From Deroplatys truncata (Eukaryota; Arthropoda; Insecta; Mantodea; Mantidae): a DNA stretch of 64,000 bases. The notes under the pieces were generated by a model. That model ran no database searches. It was not told where the DNA came from and saw nothing but the letters and a program-made list of their open reading frames with translations. The position numbers and the translations under genes were made by a program. The stretch covers positions 230,473,528 through 230,537,527 of the forward strand of contig CM060983.1 of the NCBI GenBank assembly GCA_030765065.1. The letters are read 5' to 3'. The stretch's first letter is position 1, and each line of letters starts with the position of its first letter. Positions 52,485 through 64,000 of this stretch are shown one piece after another.

Positions 52485-53661
52485 ACTCTAATGTCTTAAC
52501 TCCTGGACTACGTTCACTGTAATTGGGGCAGCAAACACAAACTCATACTCTAATCTCTTAACTCCTGTACTATGTTAGCTGTCATTGGGGCAGAAAAAAA
52601 AACTCATACTCTAATGTCTTAACTCCTGTACTATGTTAGCTGTAATTGGTACAGAAACCACAAACTCATACTCTAATGTCTTAACTCGTGTACTATGTTA
52701 GCTGTAATTGGTACAGAAACCACAAACTCATACTCTAATGTCTTAACTCCTGTACTATGTTAGCTGTAATTGGTACAGAAACCACAAACTCATACTCTAA
52801 TGTCTTAACTCGTGTACTATGTTAGCTGTAATTGGTACAGAAACCACAAACTCATACTCTAATGTCTTAACTCCTGTACTATGTTAGCTGTAATTGGTAC
52901 AGAAACCACAAACTCATACGGTAATGTCTTAACTCCTGTACTATGTTAGCTGTAATTGGTACAGAAACCACAAACTCATACTGTAACGTCTTAACTCCTG
53001 TACTATGATAGCTGTAATTGGTACAGAAACCACAAACTCATACTCTAATGTCTTAACTCCTGTACTATGTTAGCTGTAATTGGTACAGAAACCACAAACT
53101 CATACTGTAATGTCTTAACTCCTGTACTATGTTAGCTGTAATTGGTACAGAAACCACAAACTCATACTCTAATGTCTTAACTCCTGTACTATGTTAGCTG
53201 TAATTGGTACAGAAACCACAAACTCATACTCTAATGTCTTAACTCCTGTACTATGTTAGCTGTAATTGGTACAGAAACCACAAACTCATACTGTAATGTC
53301 TTAACTCCTGTACTATGTTAGCTGTAATTGGGGCAGAAAACACAAACTCATACTCTAATGTCTTAACTCCTGTACTATGTTAGCTGTAATTGGGGCAGAA
53401 AACACAAACTCATACTCTAATGTCTTAACTCCTGTACTATGTTAGCTGTAATTGGTACAGAAACCACAAACTCATACTCTAATGTCTTAACTCCTGTACT
53501 ATGTTAGCTGTAATTGGTACAGAAACCACAAACTCATACTCTAATGTCTTAACTCCTGTACTATGTTAGCTGTAATTGGTACAGAAACCACAAACTCATA
53601 CTGTAATGTCTTAACTCCTGTACTATGTTAGCTGTAATTGGGGCAGAAAACACAAACTCAT
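52485..53661 (+). repeat. Satellite family A block 14 (19 copies)
   Basis: 19 monomers, one 1 bp short near 52590. Mostly the aattggtacagaaaccac subtype; two copies have taactcgtgtac. Private ggcagcaaacac near 52528, ctgtaacgtc near 52983 and ctatgatagc near 53005. Confidence 0.97.
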
Positions 53662-56600
53662 ACTCTCACTAGTTTGTTAAATCACGACCTATGCCTGCTG
53701 CAGTTGGGGCAGAAAGCACAAACTCATACTGTCGCTAGTTTGTTAAATCATAACCTATGCCTGCTGCAATTAGAGCAGAAAACACACACTCATACTCTCA
53801 CTAGTTTGTTAAATCATGACCTATGCCTGCTGCAGTTGGGGCAGAAAACACAAACTCATACTCTCACTAGTTTGTTAAATCATGACCTATGCCTGCTGCA
53901 GTTGGGGCAGAAAACACAAACTCATACTCTCACTAGTTTGTTCAATCATGACCTATGCCTGCTACAGTTGGGGCAGAAAACCAAACTCATACTCTCACTA
54001 GTTTGTTAAATCATGACCTATGCCTGCTGCAGTTGGAAAAGAAAACACAAACTCATACTGTCGCTAGTTTGTTAAATCATAACCTATGCCTGCTGCAATT
54101 AGAGCAGAAAACACACACTCATACTCTCACTAGTTTGTTAAATCATGACCTATGCCTGCTGCAGTTGGGGCAGAAAACACAAACTCATACTCTCACTAGT
54201 TTGTTAAATCATAACCTATGCCTGCTGCAGTTGGGGCAGAAAGCACACACTCATACTCTCACTAGTTTGTTAAATCATGACCTATGCCTGCTGCAGTTGG
54301 GGCAGAAAACACAAACTCATACTCTCACTAGTTTGTTAAATCATAACCTATGCCTGCTGCAGTTGGGGCGGAAAACACAAACTCATATTCTCACTAGTTT
54401 CTTAAATCATGACCTATGCCTGCTGCAGTTGGGGCAGAAAACACAAACTCATACTCTCACTAGTTTGTTAAATCATGGCCTATGTCTGCTGCAGTTGGGG
54501 CAGAAAACACAAACTCATACTCTCACTAGTTTGTTAAATCATGACCTATGCCTGCTGCAGTTGGGGCAGAAAACACAAACTCATACTCTCACTAGTTTGT
54601 TATATCATAACCTATGCCTGCTGCAATTAGAGTAGAAAACACAAACTCATACTCTCACTAGTTTCTTAAATCATGACCTATGCCTGCTGCAGTTGGGGCA
54701 GAAAACACACACTCATACTCTCACTAGTTTGTTAAATCATAACCTATGCCTGCTGCAGTTGGGGCAGAAAACACACACTCATACTCTCACTAGTTTGTTA
54801 AATCATGACCTATGCCTGCTGCAGTTGGGGCAGAAAACACAAACTCATACTCTCACTAGTTTGTTAAATCATGACCTATGCCTGCTGCAGTTGGGGCAGA
54901 AAACACAAACTCATACTCTCACTAGTTTGTTAAATCATGACCTATGCCTGCTGCAGTTGGGGCAGAAAACACAAACTCATACTCTCACTAGTTTGTTCAA
55001 TCATGACCTATGCCTGCTACAGTTGGGGCAGAAAACACAAACTCATACTCTCACTAGTTTGTTAAATCATGACCTATGCCTGCTACAGTTGGTGCAGAAA
55101 ACACAAACTCATACTCTCACTAGTTTGTTAAATCACGACCTATGCTTGCTGCAGTTGGGGCAGAAAACACAAACTCATACTGTCGCTAGTTTGTTAAATC
55201 ATAACCTATGCCTGCTGCAATTAGAGCAGAAAACACACACTCATACTCTCACTAGTTTGTTAAATCATGACCTATGCCTGCTGCAGTTGGGGCAGAAAAC
55301 ACAAACTCATACTCTCACTAGTTTGTTAAATCATAACCTATGCCTGCTGCAGTTGGGGCAGAAAGCACACACTCATACTCTCACTAGTTTGTTAAATCAT
55401 GACCTATGCCTGCTGCAGTTGGGGCAGAAAACACAAACTCATACTCTCACTAGTTTGTTAAATCATAACCTATGCCTGCTGCAGTTGGGGCGGAAAACAC
55501 AAACTCATATTCTCACTAGTTTGTTAAATCATGACCTATGCCTGCTGCAGTTGGGGCAGAAAACACAAACTCATACTCTCACTAGTTTGTTAAATCATGA
55601 CCTATGTCTGCTGCATATGGGGCAGAAAACACAAACTCATACTCTCACTAGTTTGTTAAATCATTACCTATGCCTGCTGCAGTTGGGGCAGAAAACACAC
55701 ACTCATACTCTCACTAGTTTGTTAAATCATGACCTATGCCTGCTGCAGTTGGGGCAGAAAACAGAAACTCATACTCTCACTAGTTTGTTAAATCATGACC
55801 TATGCCTGCTGCAGTTGGGGCAGAAAACACAAACTCATACTCTCACTAGTTTGTTAAATCATGACCTATGCCTGCTGCAATTAGAGCAGAAAACACACAC
55901 TCATACTCTCACTCGTTTGTTAAATCATGACCTATGCCTGCTACAGTTGGGGCAGAATACACAAACTCATACTCTCACTAGTTTGTTAAATCATAACCTA
56001 TGCCTGCTGCAATTAGAGCAGAAAACACACACTCATACTCTCACTAGTTTGTTAAATCATGACCTATGCCTGCTACAGTTGGGGCAGAAAACACAAACTC
56101 ATACTCTCACTAGTTTGTTAAATCATGACCTATGCCTGCTACAGTTGGGGCAGAAAACACAAACTCATACTCTCACTAGTTTGTTAAATCATGACCTATG
56201 GCTGCTGCAGTTGGGGCAGAAAACACAAACTCATACTCTCACTAGTTTGTTAAATCATGACCTATGCCTGCTGCAGTTGGGGCAGAAAACACACACTCAT
56301 ACTCTCACTAGTTTGTTAAATCATGACCTATGCCTGCTGCAGTTGGGGCAGAAAACACAAACTCATACTCTCACTAGTTTGTTAAATCATAACCTATGCC
56401 TGCTGCAATTAGAGCAGAAAACACAAACTCATACTCTCACTAGTTTGTTAAATCATGACCTATGGCTGCTGCAGTTGGGGCAGAAAACACAAACTCATAC
56501 TCTCACTAGTTTGTTAAATCATGACCTATGCCTGCTGCAGTTGGGGCAGAAAACACACACTCATACTCTCACTAGTTTGTTAAATCATGACCTATGCCTG

Positions 56601-57884
56601 CTGCAGTTGGGGCAGAAAACACAAACTCATACTCTCACTAGTTTGTTAAATCATAACCTATGCCTGCTGCAATTAGAGCAGAAAACACAAACTCATACTC
56701 TCACTAGTTTGTTAAATCATGACCTATGCCTGCTGCAGTTGGGGCAGAAAACACAAACTCATACTGTCGCTAGTTTGTTAAATCATAACCTATGCCTGCT
56801 GCAATTAGAGCAGAAAACACACACTCATACTCTCACTCGTTTGTTAAATCACGACCTATGCCTGCTACAGTTGGGGCAGAAAACACACACTCATACTCTC
56901 ACTAGTTCATTAAATCACGAACTATGCCTGCTACAGTTGGGGCAGAAAACACACATTCATACTCTTACTAGTTTGTTAAATCATAACCTATGCCTGCTAC
57001 AGTTGGGGCAGAAAACACACACTCATACTCTTACTAGTTTGTTAAATCATGACCTATGCCTGCTGCAATTAGAGCAGAAAACACACATTCATACTCTCAC
57101 TAGTTTGTTAAATCATGACTTATGCCTGCTGCAATTAGGGCAGAAAACACACACTCATACTCTCACTAGTTCATTAAATCATGACCTATGCCTGCTGCAA
57201 TTAGAGCAGAAAACACACACTCATACTCTCACTAGTTCATTAAATCATGACCTATGCCTGCTGCAATTAGAGCAGAAAACACACATTCATACTCTCACTA
57301 GTTTGTTAAATCATGACCTATGCCTGCTGCAATTAGGGCAGAAAACACACACTCATACTCTCACTAGTTTGTTAAATCATGACCTATGCCTGCTGCAATT
57401 AGAGCAGAAAACACACACTCATACTCTCACTAGTTTGTTAAATCATGACCTATGGCAGCTGCAATTAGAGCAGAAAACACACACTCATACTCTCACTAGT
57501 TCATTAAATCATGACCTATGCCTGCTGCAATTAGAGCAGAAAACACACATTCATACTCTCACTAGTTTGTTAAATCATGACCTATGCCTGCTGCAATTAG
57601 GGCAGAAAACACACACTCATACTCTCACTAGTTCATTAAATCATGACCTATGTCTGCAGCAATTAGAGCAGAAAACACACTTTCATACTCTTACTAGTTC
57701 ATTAAATCATGACTTATGCCTGCTGCAATTAGAGCAGAAAACACAAACTCATACTCTCACTAGTTTGTTAAAGCATGACCTATGCCTGCTGCAGTTGGGG
57801 CAGAAAACACAAACTCATACTCTCACTAGTTTGTTAAATCATGACCTATGCCTGCTGCAGTTGGGGCAGAAAACACACACTCAT
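53662..57884 (+). repeat. Satellite family B block 14 (64 copies)
   Basis: 64 monomers minus 1 bp, the longest B block. The deletion (gaaaaccaaac near 53981) and a gttggaaaagaaaac copy near 54034 recur in block 15. The TAG landmark at 54633-54635 is unusually far in. After it the block matches 49,027-52,350 minus two monomers, so a block-12/15-type start appears fused to a block-13-type end. A 264-bp internal duplication lies at 56,197-56,724. Confidence 0.97.
56197..56724. repeat. Internal 264-bp (four-monomer) duplication in B block 14
   Basis: Same duplication as at 50663 (tatggctgctg at 56197 and 56461), so it existed before the larger segment was copied. Confidence 0.85.
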
Positions 57885-58018
57885 ACTCTCACCAGTGTGT
57901 TAACTCCAGTACTATGTTAGCTGCAGTTGGAGCACAAAATGACAAAACTCATACTCCCACAAATGTGTAAACTCCTGTACCATGTTAGCTGTAGTCAGGG
58001 CAGAAAACACAAACTCAT
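57885..58018 (+). repeat. Hybrid junction monomers J1 + J2, copy 8
   Basis: Same pair with gtagtcaggg in J2. As at 52351, the ctggattatgtt copy after it is missing. Confidence 0.95.
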
Positions 58019-59071
58019 ACTCTAATGTCTTAACTCCTGGACTACGTTCACTGTAATTGGGGCAGAAAACACAAACTCATACTCTAATCTCTTAACTCCT
58101 GTACTATGTTAGCTGTCATTGGGGCAGAAAAAAAAACTCATACTCTAATGTCTTAACTCCTGTACTATGTTAGCTGTAATTGGTACAGAAACCACAAACT
58201 CATACTCTAATGTCTTAACTCGTGTACTATGTTAGCTGTAATTGGTACAGAAACCACAAACTCATACTCTAATGTCTTAACTCCTGTACTATGTTAGCTG
58301 TAATTGGTACAGAAACCACAAACTCATACTCTAATGTCTTAACTCCTGTACTATGTTAGCTGTAATTGGTACAGAAACCACAAACTCATACTCTAATGTC
58401 TTAACTCCTGTACTATGTTAGCTGTAATTGGTACAGAAACCACAAACTCATACGGTAATGTCTTAACTCCTGTACTATGTTAGCTGTAATTGGTACAGAA
58501 ACCACAAACTCATACTGTAATGTCTTAACTCCTGTACTATGTTAGCTGTAATTGGTACAGAAACCACAAACTCATACTCTAATGTCTTAACTCCTGTACT
58601 ATGTTAGCTGTAATTGGTACAGAAACCACAAACTCATACTGTAATGTCTTAACTCCTGTACTATGTTAGCTGTAATTGGTACAGAAACCACAAACTCATA
58701 CTCTAATGTCTTAACTCCTGTACTATGTTAGCTGTAATTGGGGCAGAAAACACAAACTCATACTCTAATGTCTTAACTCCTGTACTATGTTAGCTGTAAT
58801 TGGGGCAGAAAACACAAACTCATACTCTAATGTCTTAACTCCTGTACTATGTTAGCTGTAATTGGTACAGAAACCACAAACTCATACTCTAATGTCTTAA
58901 CTCCTGTACTATGTTAGCTGTAATTGGTACAGAAACCACAAACTCATACTCTAATGTCTTAACTCCTGTACTATGTTAGCTGTAATTGGTACAGAAACCA
59001 CAAACTCATACTGTAATGTCTTAACTCCTGTACTATGTTAGCTGTAATTGGGGCAGAAAACACAAACTCAT
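58019..59071 (+). repeat. Satellite family A block 15 (17 copies)
   Basis: 17 monomers minus 1 bp (A-run near 58130). Same order as block 14, two monomers shorter. Confidence 0.97.
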
Positions 59072-60719
59072 ACTCTCACTAGTTTGTTAAATCACGACCT
59101 ATGCCTGCTGCAGTTGGGGCAGAAAGCACAAACTCATACTGTCGCTAGTTTGTTAAATCATAACCTATGCTTCTGCAATTAGAGCAGAAAACACACACTC
59201 ATACTCTCACTAGTTTGTTAAATCATGACCTATGCCTGCTGCAGTTGGGGCAGAAAACACAAACTCATACTCTCACTAGTTTGTTAAATCATGACCTATG
59301 CCTGCTGCAGTTGGGGCAGAAAACACAAACTCATACTCTCACTAGTTTGTTCAATCATGACCTATGCCTGCTACAGTTGGGGCAGAAAACCAAACTCATA
59401 CTCTCACTAGTTTGTTAAATCATGACCTATGCCTGCTACAGTTGGGGCAGAAAACACAAACTCATACTCTCACTAGTTTGTTAAATCACGACCTATGCCT
59501 GCTGCAGTTGGAAAAGAAAACACAAACTCATACTGTCGCTAGTTTGTTAAATCATAACCTATGCCTGCTGCAATTAGAGCGGAAAACACACACTCATACT
59601 CTCACTAGTTTGTTAAATCATGACCTATGCCTGCTGCAGTTGGGGCAGAAAACACAAACTCATACTCTCACTAGTTTGTTAAATCATGACCTATGCCTGC
59701 TACAGTTGGGGCAGAAAACACAAACTCATACTCTCACTAGTTTGTTAAATCACGACCTATGCCTGCTGCAGTTGGGGCAGAAAGCACAAACTCATACTGT
59801 CGCTAGTTTTTTAAATCATACCCTATGCCTGCTGCAATTAGAGCAGAAAACACACACTCATACTCTCACTAGTTTGTTAAATCATGACCTATGCCTGCTG
59901 CAGTTGGGGCAGAAAACACAAACTCATACTCTCACTAGTTTGTTAAATCATGGCCTATGTCTGCTGCAGTTGGGGCAGAAAACACAAACTCATACTCTCA
60001 CTAGTTTGTTAAATCATGACCTATGCCTGCTGCAGTTGGGGCAGAAAACACACACTCATACTCTCACTAGTTTGTTAAATCATAACCTATGCCTGCTGCA
60101 GTTGGGGCAGAAAACACAAACTCATACTCTCACTAGTTTGTTAAATCATTACCTATGCCTACTGCAGTTGGGGCAGAAAACACACACTCATACTCTCACT
60201 AGTTTGTTAAATCATGACCTATGCCTGCTGCAGTTGGGGCAGAAAACACAAACTCATACTCTCACTAGTTTGTTAAATCATGACCTATGCCTGCTGCAGT
60301 TGGGGCAGAAAACACAAACTCATACTCTCACTAGTTTGTTAAATCATGACCTATGCCTGCTGCAGTTGGGTCAGAAAACACAAACTCATACTCTCACTAG
60401 TTTGTTAAATCATGACCTATGCCTGCTGCAGTTGGGGCAGAAAACACAAACTCATACTCTCACTAGTTTGTTAAATCATGACCTATGCCTGCTGCAATTA
60501 GAGCAGAAAACACACACTCATACTCTCACTCGTTTGTTAAATCATGACCTATGCCTGCTACAGTTGGGGCAGAAAACACAAACTCATACTCTCACTAGTT
60601 TGTTAAATCATATCCTATGCCTGCTGCAATTAGAGCAGAAAACACACACTCATACTCTCACTAGTTTGTTAAATCATTACCTATGCCTGCTACAGTTGGG
60701 GCAGAAAACACAAACTCAT
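59072..60719 (+). repeat. Satellite family B block 15 (25 copies)
   Basis: 25 monomers minus 2 bp: deletions near 59169 (tatgcttctgc, private) and near 59390 (shared with block 14). The start matches block 14; the end matches block 6, with gtttgttaaatcattacc last. The exit to family A is abrupt. Confidence 0.97.
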
Positions 60720-63384
60720 ACTCTAATGTCTTAACTCCTGTACTATGTTAGCTGTAATTGGTACAGAAACCACAAACTCATACTGTAATGTCTTAACTCC
60801 TGTACTATGTTAGCTGTAATTGGGGCAGAAAACACAATCTCATACTCTAATGTCTTAACTCCTGTACTATGTTAGCTGTAATTGGTACAGAAACCACAAA
60901 CTCATACTCTAATGTCTTAACTCCTGTACTATGTTTGCTGTAATTGGTACAGAAACCACAAACTCATACTCTAATGTCTTAACTCCTGTACTATGTTAGC
61001 TGTAATTGGTACAGAAACCACAAACTCATACTGTAATGTCTTAACTCCTGTACTATGTTAGCTGTAATTGGGGCAGAAAACACAAACTCATACTCTAATG
61101 TGTTAACTCCTGTACTATGTTAGCTGTAATTGGGGCAGAAAACACAAACTCATACTCTAATGTCTTAACTCCTGTACTATGTTAGCTGTAATTGGGGCAG
61201 AAAACACAAACTCATACTCTAATGTCTTAACTCCTGTACTATGTTAGCTGTAATTGGTGCAGAAAACATAAACTCATACTCTAATGTCTTAACTCCTGTA
61301 CTATGTTAGCTGTAGTCGGGCCAGAAAACACAAACTCATACTCTAATGTCCTAACTCCTGTACTATGTTAGCTGTAATTGGGGCAGAAAACACAAACTCA
61401 TACTCTAATGTCTTAACTCCTGTACTATGTTAGCTGTAATTGGGGCAGAAAACACAAACTCATACTCTAATGTCTTAACTCCTGTACTATGTTAGCAGTA
61501 GTCGGGCCAGAAAACACAAACTCATACTGTAATGTCTTAACTCCTGTACTATGTTAGCTGTAGTCGGGCCAGAAAACACAAACTCATACTCTAATGTCTT
61601 AACTCCTGTACTATGTTAGCTGTAATTGGGGCAGAAAACACAAACTCATACTCTAATGTCTTAACTCCTGTACTATGTTAGCTGTAATTGGGGCAGAAAA
61701 CACAAACTCATACTCTAATGTCTTAACTCCTGTACTATGTTAGCTGTAATTGGGGCAGAAAACACAAACTCATACTCTAATGTCTTAACTCCTGTACTAT
61801 GTTAGCTGTAGTCGTGCCAGAAAACACAAACTCATACTCTAATGTCTTAACTCCTGTACTATGTTAGCTGTAGTCGGGCCAGAAAACACAAACTCATACT
61901 CTAATCTCTTAACTCCTGTACTATGTTAGCTGTAGTCGGGCCAGAAAACACAAACTCATACTCTAATGTCTTAACTCCTGGACTACGTTAGCTGTAGTCG
62001 GGCCAGAAAACACAAACTCATACTCTAATGTCTTAACTCCTGTACTATGTTAGCTGTAGTCGGGCCAGAAAACACAAACTCATACTCTAATGTCTTAACT
62101 CCTGTACTATGTTAGCTGTAATTGGGGCAGAAAACACAAACTCATACTCTAATGTCTTAACTCCTGTACTATGTTAGCTGTAATTGGGCCAGAAAACACA
62201 AACTCATACTCTAATGTCTTAACTCCTGTACTATGTTAGCTGTAATTGGTACAGAAGCCACAAACTCATACTCTAATGTCTTAACTCCTGTACTATGTTA
62301 GCTGTAATTGGTACAGAAACCACAAACTCATACTCTAATGTCTTAACTCCTGTACTATGTTAGCTGTAATTGGTACAGAAACCACAAACTCATACTGTAA
62401 TGTCTTAACTCCTGTACTATGTTAGCTGTAGTCGGGCCAGAAAACACAAACTCATACTCTAATGTCTTAACTCCTGGAATACGTTAGCTGTAGTCGGGCC
62501 AGAAAACACAAACTCATACTCTAATATCTTAACTCCTGTACTATGTTAGCTGTAGTCGGGCCAGAAAACACAAACTCATACTCTAATGTCTTAACTCCTG
62601 GACTACGTTAGCTGTAGTCGGGCCAGAAAACACAAACTCATACTCTAATGTCTTAACTCCTGTACTATGTTAGCTGTAATTGGTGCAGAAAACACAAACT
62701 CATACTCTAATGTCTTAACTCCTGTACTATGTTAGCTGTAGTCGGGCCAGAAAACACAAAACTCATACTCTAATGTCTTAACTCCTGTACTATGTTAGCT
62801 GTAATTGGGCCAGAAAACACAAACTCATACTCTAATGTCTTAACTCCTGTACTATGTTAGCTGTAATTGGGCCAGAAAACACAAACTCATACTCTAATGT
62901 CTTAACTCCTGTACTATGTTAGCTGTAATTGGGGCAGAAAACACAAACTCATACTCTAATGTCTTAACTCCTGTACTATGTTAGCTGTAATTGGGCCAGA
63001 AAACACAAACTCATACTCTAATGTCTTAACTCCTGTACTATGTTAGCTGTAATTGGGGCAGAAAACACAAACTCATACTGTAATGTCTTAACTCCTGTAC
63101 TATGTTAGCTGTAGTCAGGCCAGAAAACACAAACTCATACTCTAATGTTTTAACTCCTGGACTACGTTAGCTGTAGTCGGGCCAGAAAACACAAACTCAT
63201 ACTCTAATGTCTTAACTCCTGTACTATGTTAGCTGTAATCGGGCCAGAAAACACAAACTCATACTCTAATGTCTTAACTCCTGTACTATGTTAGCTGTAA
63301 TTGGGGCAGAAAAAAAACTCATACTCTAATCTCTTAACTCCTGTACTATGTTAGCGGTAATTGGGGCAGAAAACACAAACTCAT
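60720..63384 (+). repeat. Satellite family A block 16 (43 copies)
   Basis: 43 monomers (2,665 bp). It repeats block 7 (24,701-27,489) minus two monomers, sharing actatgtttgctg, tgtcctaac, ttagcagtag, acacaaaactc and gttttaactcc. Private: acagaagccac near 62256, ctggaatacg near 62475, ctaatatctt near 62521, and ttagcggtaa near 63353. Confidence 0.97.
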
Positions 63385-64000
63385 ACTCTCACTAGTTTGT
63401 TAAATCATGACCTATGTCTGCTACAGTTGGGGCAGAAAACACAAACTCATACTCTCACTAGTTTGTTTAATCATGACCTATGCCTGCTGCAGTTGGGGCA
63501 GAAAACACAAACTCATACTCTCACTAGTTTGTTAAATCATGAACTATGCCTGCTACAGTTGGGGCAGAAGACACAAACTCATACTCTCACTAGTTTGTTA
63601 AATCATGACCTATGCCTGCTACAGTTGGGGCAGAAAACACAAACTCATACTCTCACTAGTTTGTTAAATCACGACCTATGCCTGCTGCAGTTGGGGCAGA
63701 AAGCACAAACTCATACTGTCGCTAGTTTGTTAAATCATACCCTATGCCTGCTGCAATTAGAGCAGAAAACACACACTCATACTCTCACTAGTTTGTTAAA
63801 TCATGACCTATGCCTGCTGCAGTTGGGGCAGAAAACACAAACTCATACTCTCACTAGTTTGTTAAATCATAACCTATGCCTGCTGCAATTAGAGTAGAAA
63901 ACACAAACTCATACTCTCACTAGTTTCTTAAATCATGACCTATGCCGGCTGCAGTTGGGGCAGAAAACACAAACTCATACTCTCACTAGTTTGTTAAATC
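63385..64000 (+). repeat. Satellite family B block 16 (9 complete copies, cut by window end)
   Basis: 616 bp of 66-bp monomers running off the window. It matches the start of block 7, with the TAG landmark at 63895-63897 and the rare tatgccggctg near 63943. A private catgaactatg lies near 63539. Confidence 0.97.

Larger units (their letters stand above)
54693..58018. repeat. 3.4-kb duplication in the 5.5-5.7-kb higher-order unit, right copy
   Basis: Matches 49,027-52,484 but lacks two monomers (132 bp). Private changes include aaacagaaac near 55761. The A block after it lacks two more monomers. Confidence 0.9.
60720..64000. repeat. Segment repeated about 36 kb away, right copy (cut by window end)
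   Basis: See 24,701-28,105. The match is still running at the window edge. Confidence 0.88.

Noticed and set aside
1150-63897. Dozens of long forward open frames encoding a 22-residue repeat as protein genes
   Set aside because: They follow from a 66-bp period with one stop-free frame. Most start at TTG, end at A borders, at 1-bp indels or at scattered stops, and vary by both silent and amino-acid-changing differences. No promoter, intron, or non-repeat domain is seen.
1-64000. CRISPR array
   Set aside because: Repeats are contiguous, with no unique spacers between conserved repeats, and no cas genes; both halves of each monomer repeat.
1-64000. CENP-B box
   Set aside because: The agtcgggccag sub-variant contains CGGG, but the TTCG half at the required spacing is absent, so the known box is not present.
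1-64000. CCAAT boxes on the minus strand (attgg in A monomers) as promoters
   Set aside because: The five-base match is repeated with the monomer and its flanks do not fit the extended NF-Y site well; there is no other promoter sign.
1-64000. Telomere, microsatellite or transposon sequence
   Set aside because: No run of a telomeric hexamer, no simple-repeat tract beyond short A runs, and no terminal repeats, target-site duplications or transposase/reverse-transcriptase frames on either strand.
1-64000. tRNA, rRNA or other structured RNA gene
   Set aside because: No non-repetitive stretch exists in which such a gene could lie.

Overview
The window is one uninterrupted head-to-tail satellite DNA array with no gene, RNA gene or transposon that I can support. 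It is almost certainly eukaryotic: 64 kb without a gene, built from two related monomers about 37-42% GC, with CpG sites that look decayed by cytosine deamination (expected in a methylated vertebrate or plant genome). I do not recognise the satellite and cannot name a species.

Two monomer families account for every base. Family A is 62 bp (about 433 copies, 16 blocks). Family B is 66 bp (about 547 copies, 16 blocks). All monomers point the same way. A and B share their 3' half, around cagaaaacacaaactcat, and differ in the 5' half with a net 4-bp gap. At eight of the fifteen complete B-to-A borders sits a pair of hybrid monomers (J1, 68 bp, and J2, 66 bp) that are B-like at one end and A-like at the other. 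The other seven borders are abrupt. Block lengths, monomer counts and the few 1-2 bp indels add up exactly to 64,000.

Layout. From 1 to 11,735 a 4,488-bp unit (49 A + 20 B + J1/J2) is repeated in tandem without visible change. From 9,967 to 25,011 a 7.52-kb segment is duplicated in tandem, with the join near 17,489. From 24,701 to 27,489 lies a long A block. From 27,490 to 60,719 B dominates, in blocks of 18-64 monomers separated by short A spacers (7-8 monomers) or medium ones (17-20 monomers), with further nested duplications. From 60,720 to the end the sequence repeats 24,701-28,105 at an offset of about 36 kb, which points to a still larger repeat level.

The long forward open frames (up to 1,119 codons) come from the 66-bp period, which equals 22 codons and lacks a stop in one frame. 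They mostly begin at TTG, stop whenever an A monomer or a 1-bp indel is met, and are not annotated as genes. The interest of the window is structural: unequal exchange caught at several scales, and fossil junction monomers linking two satellite families.
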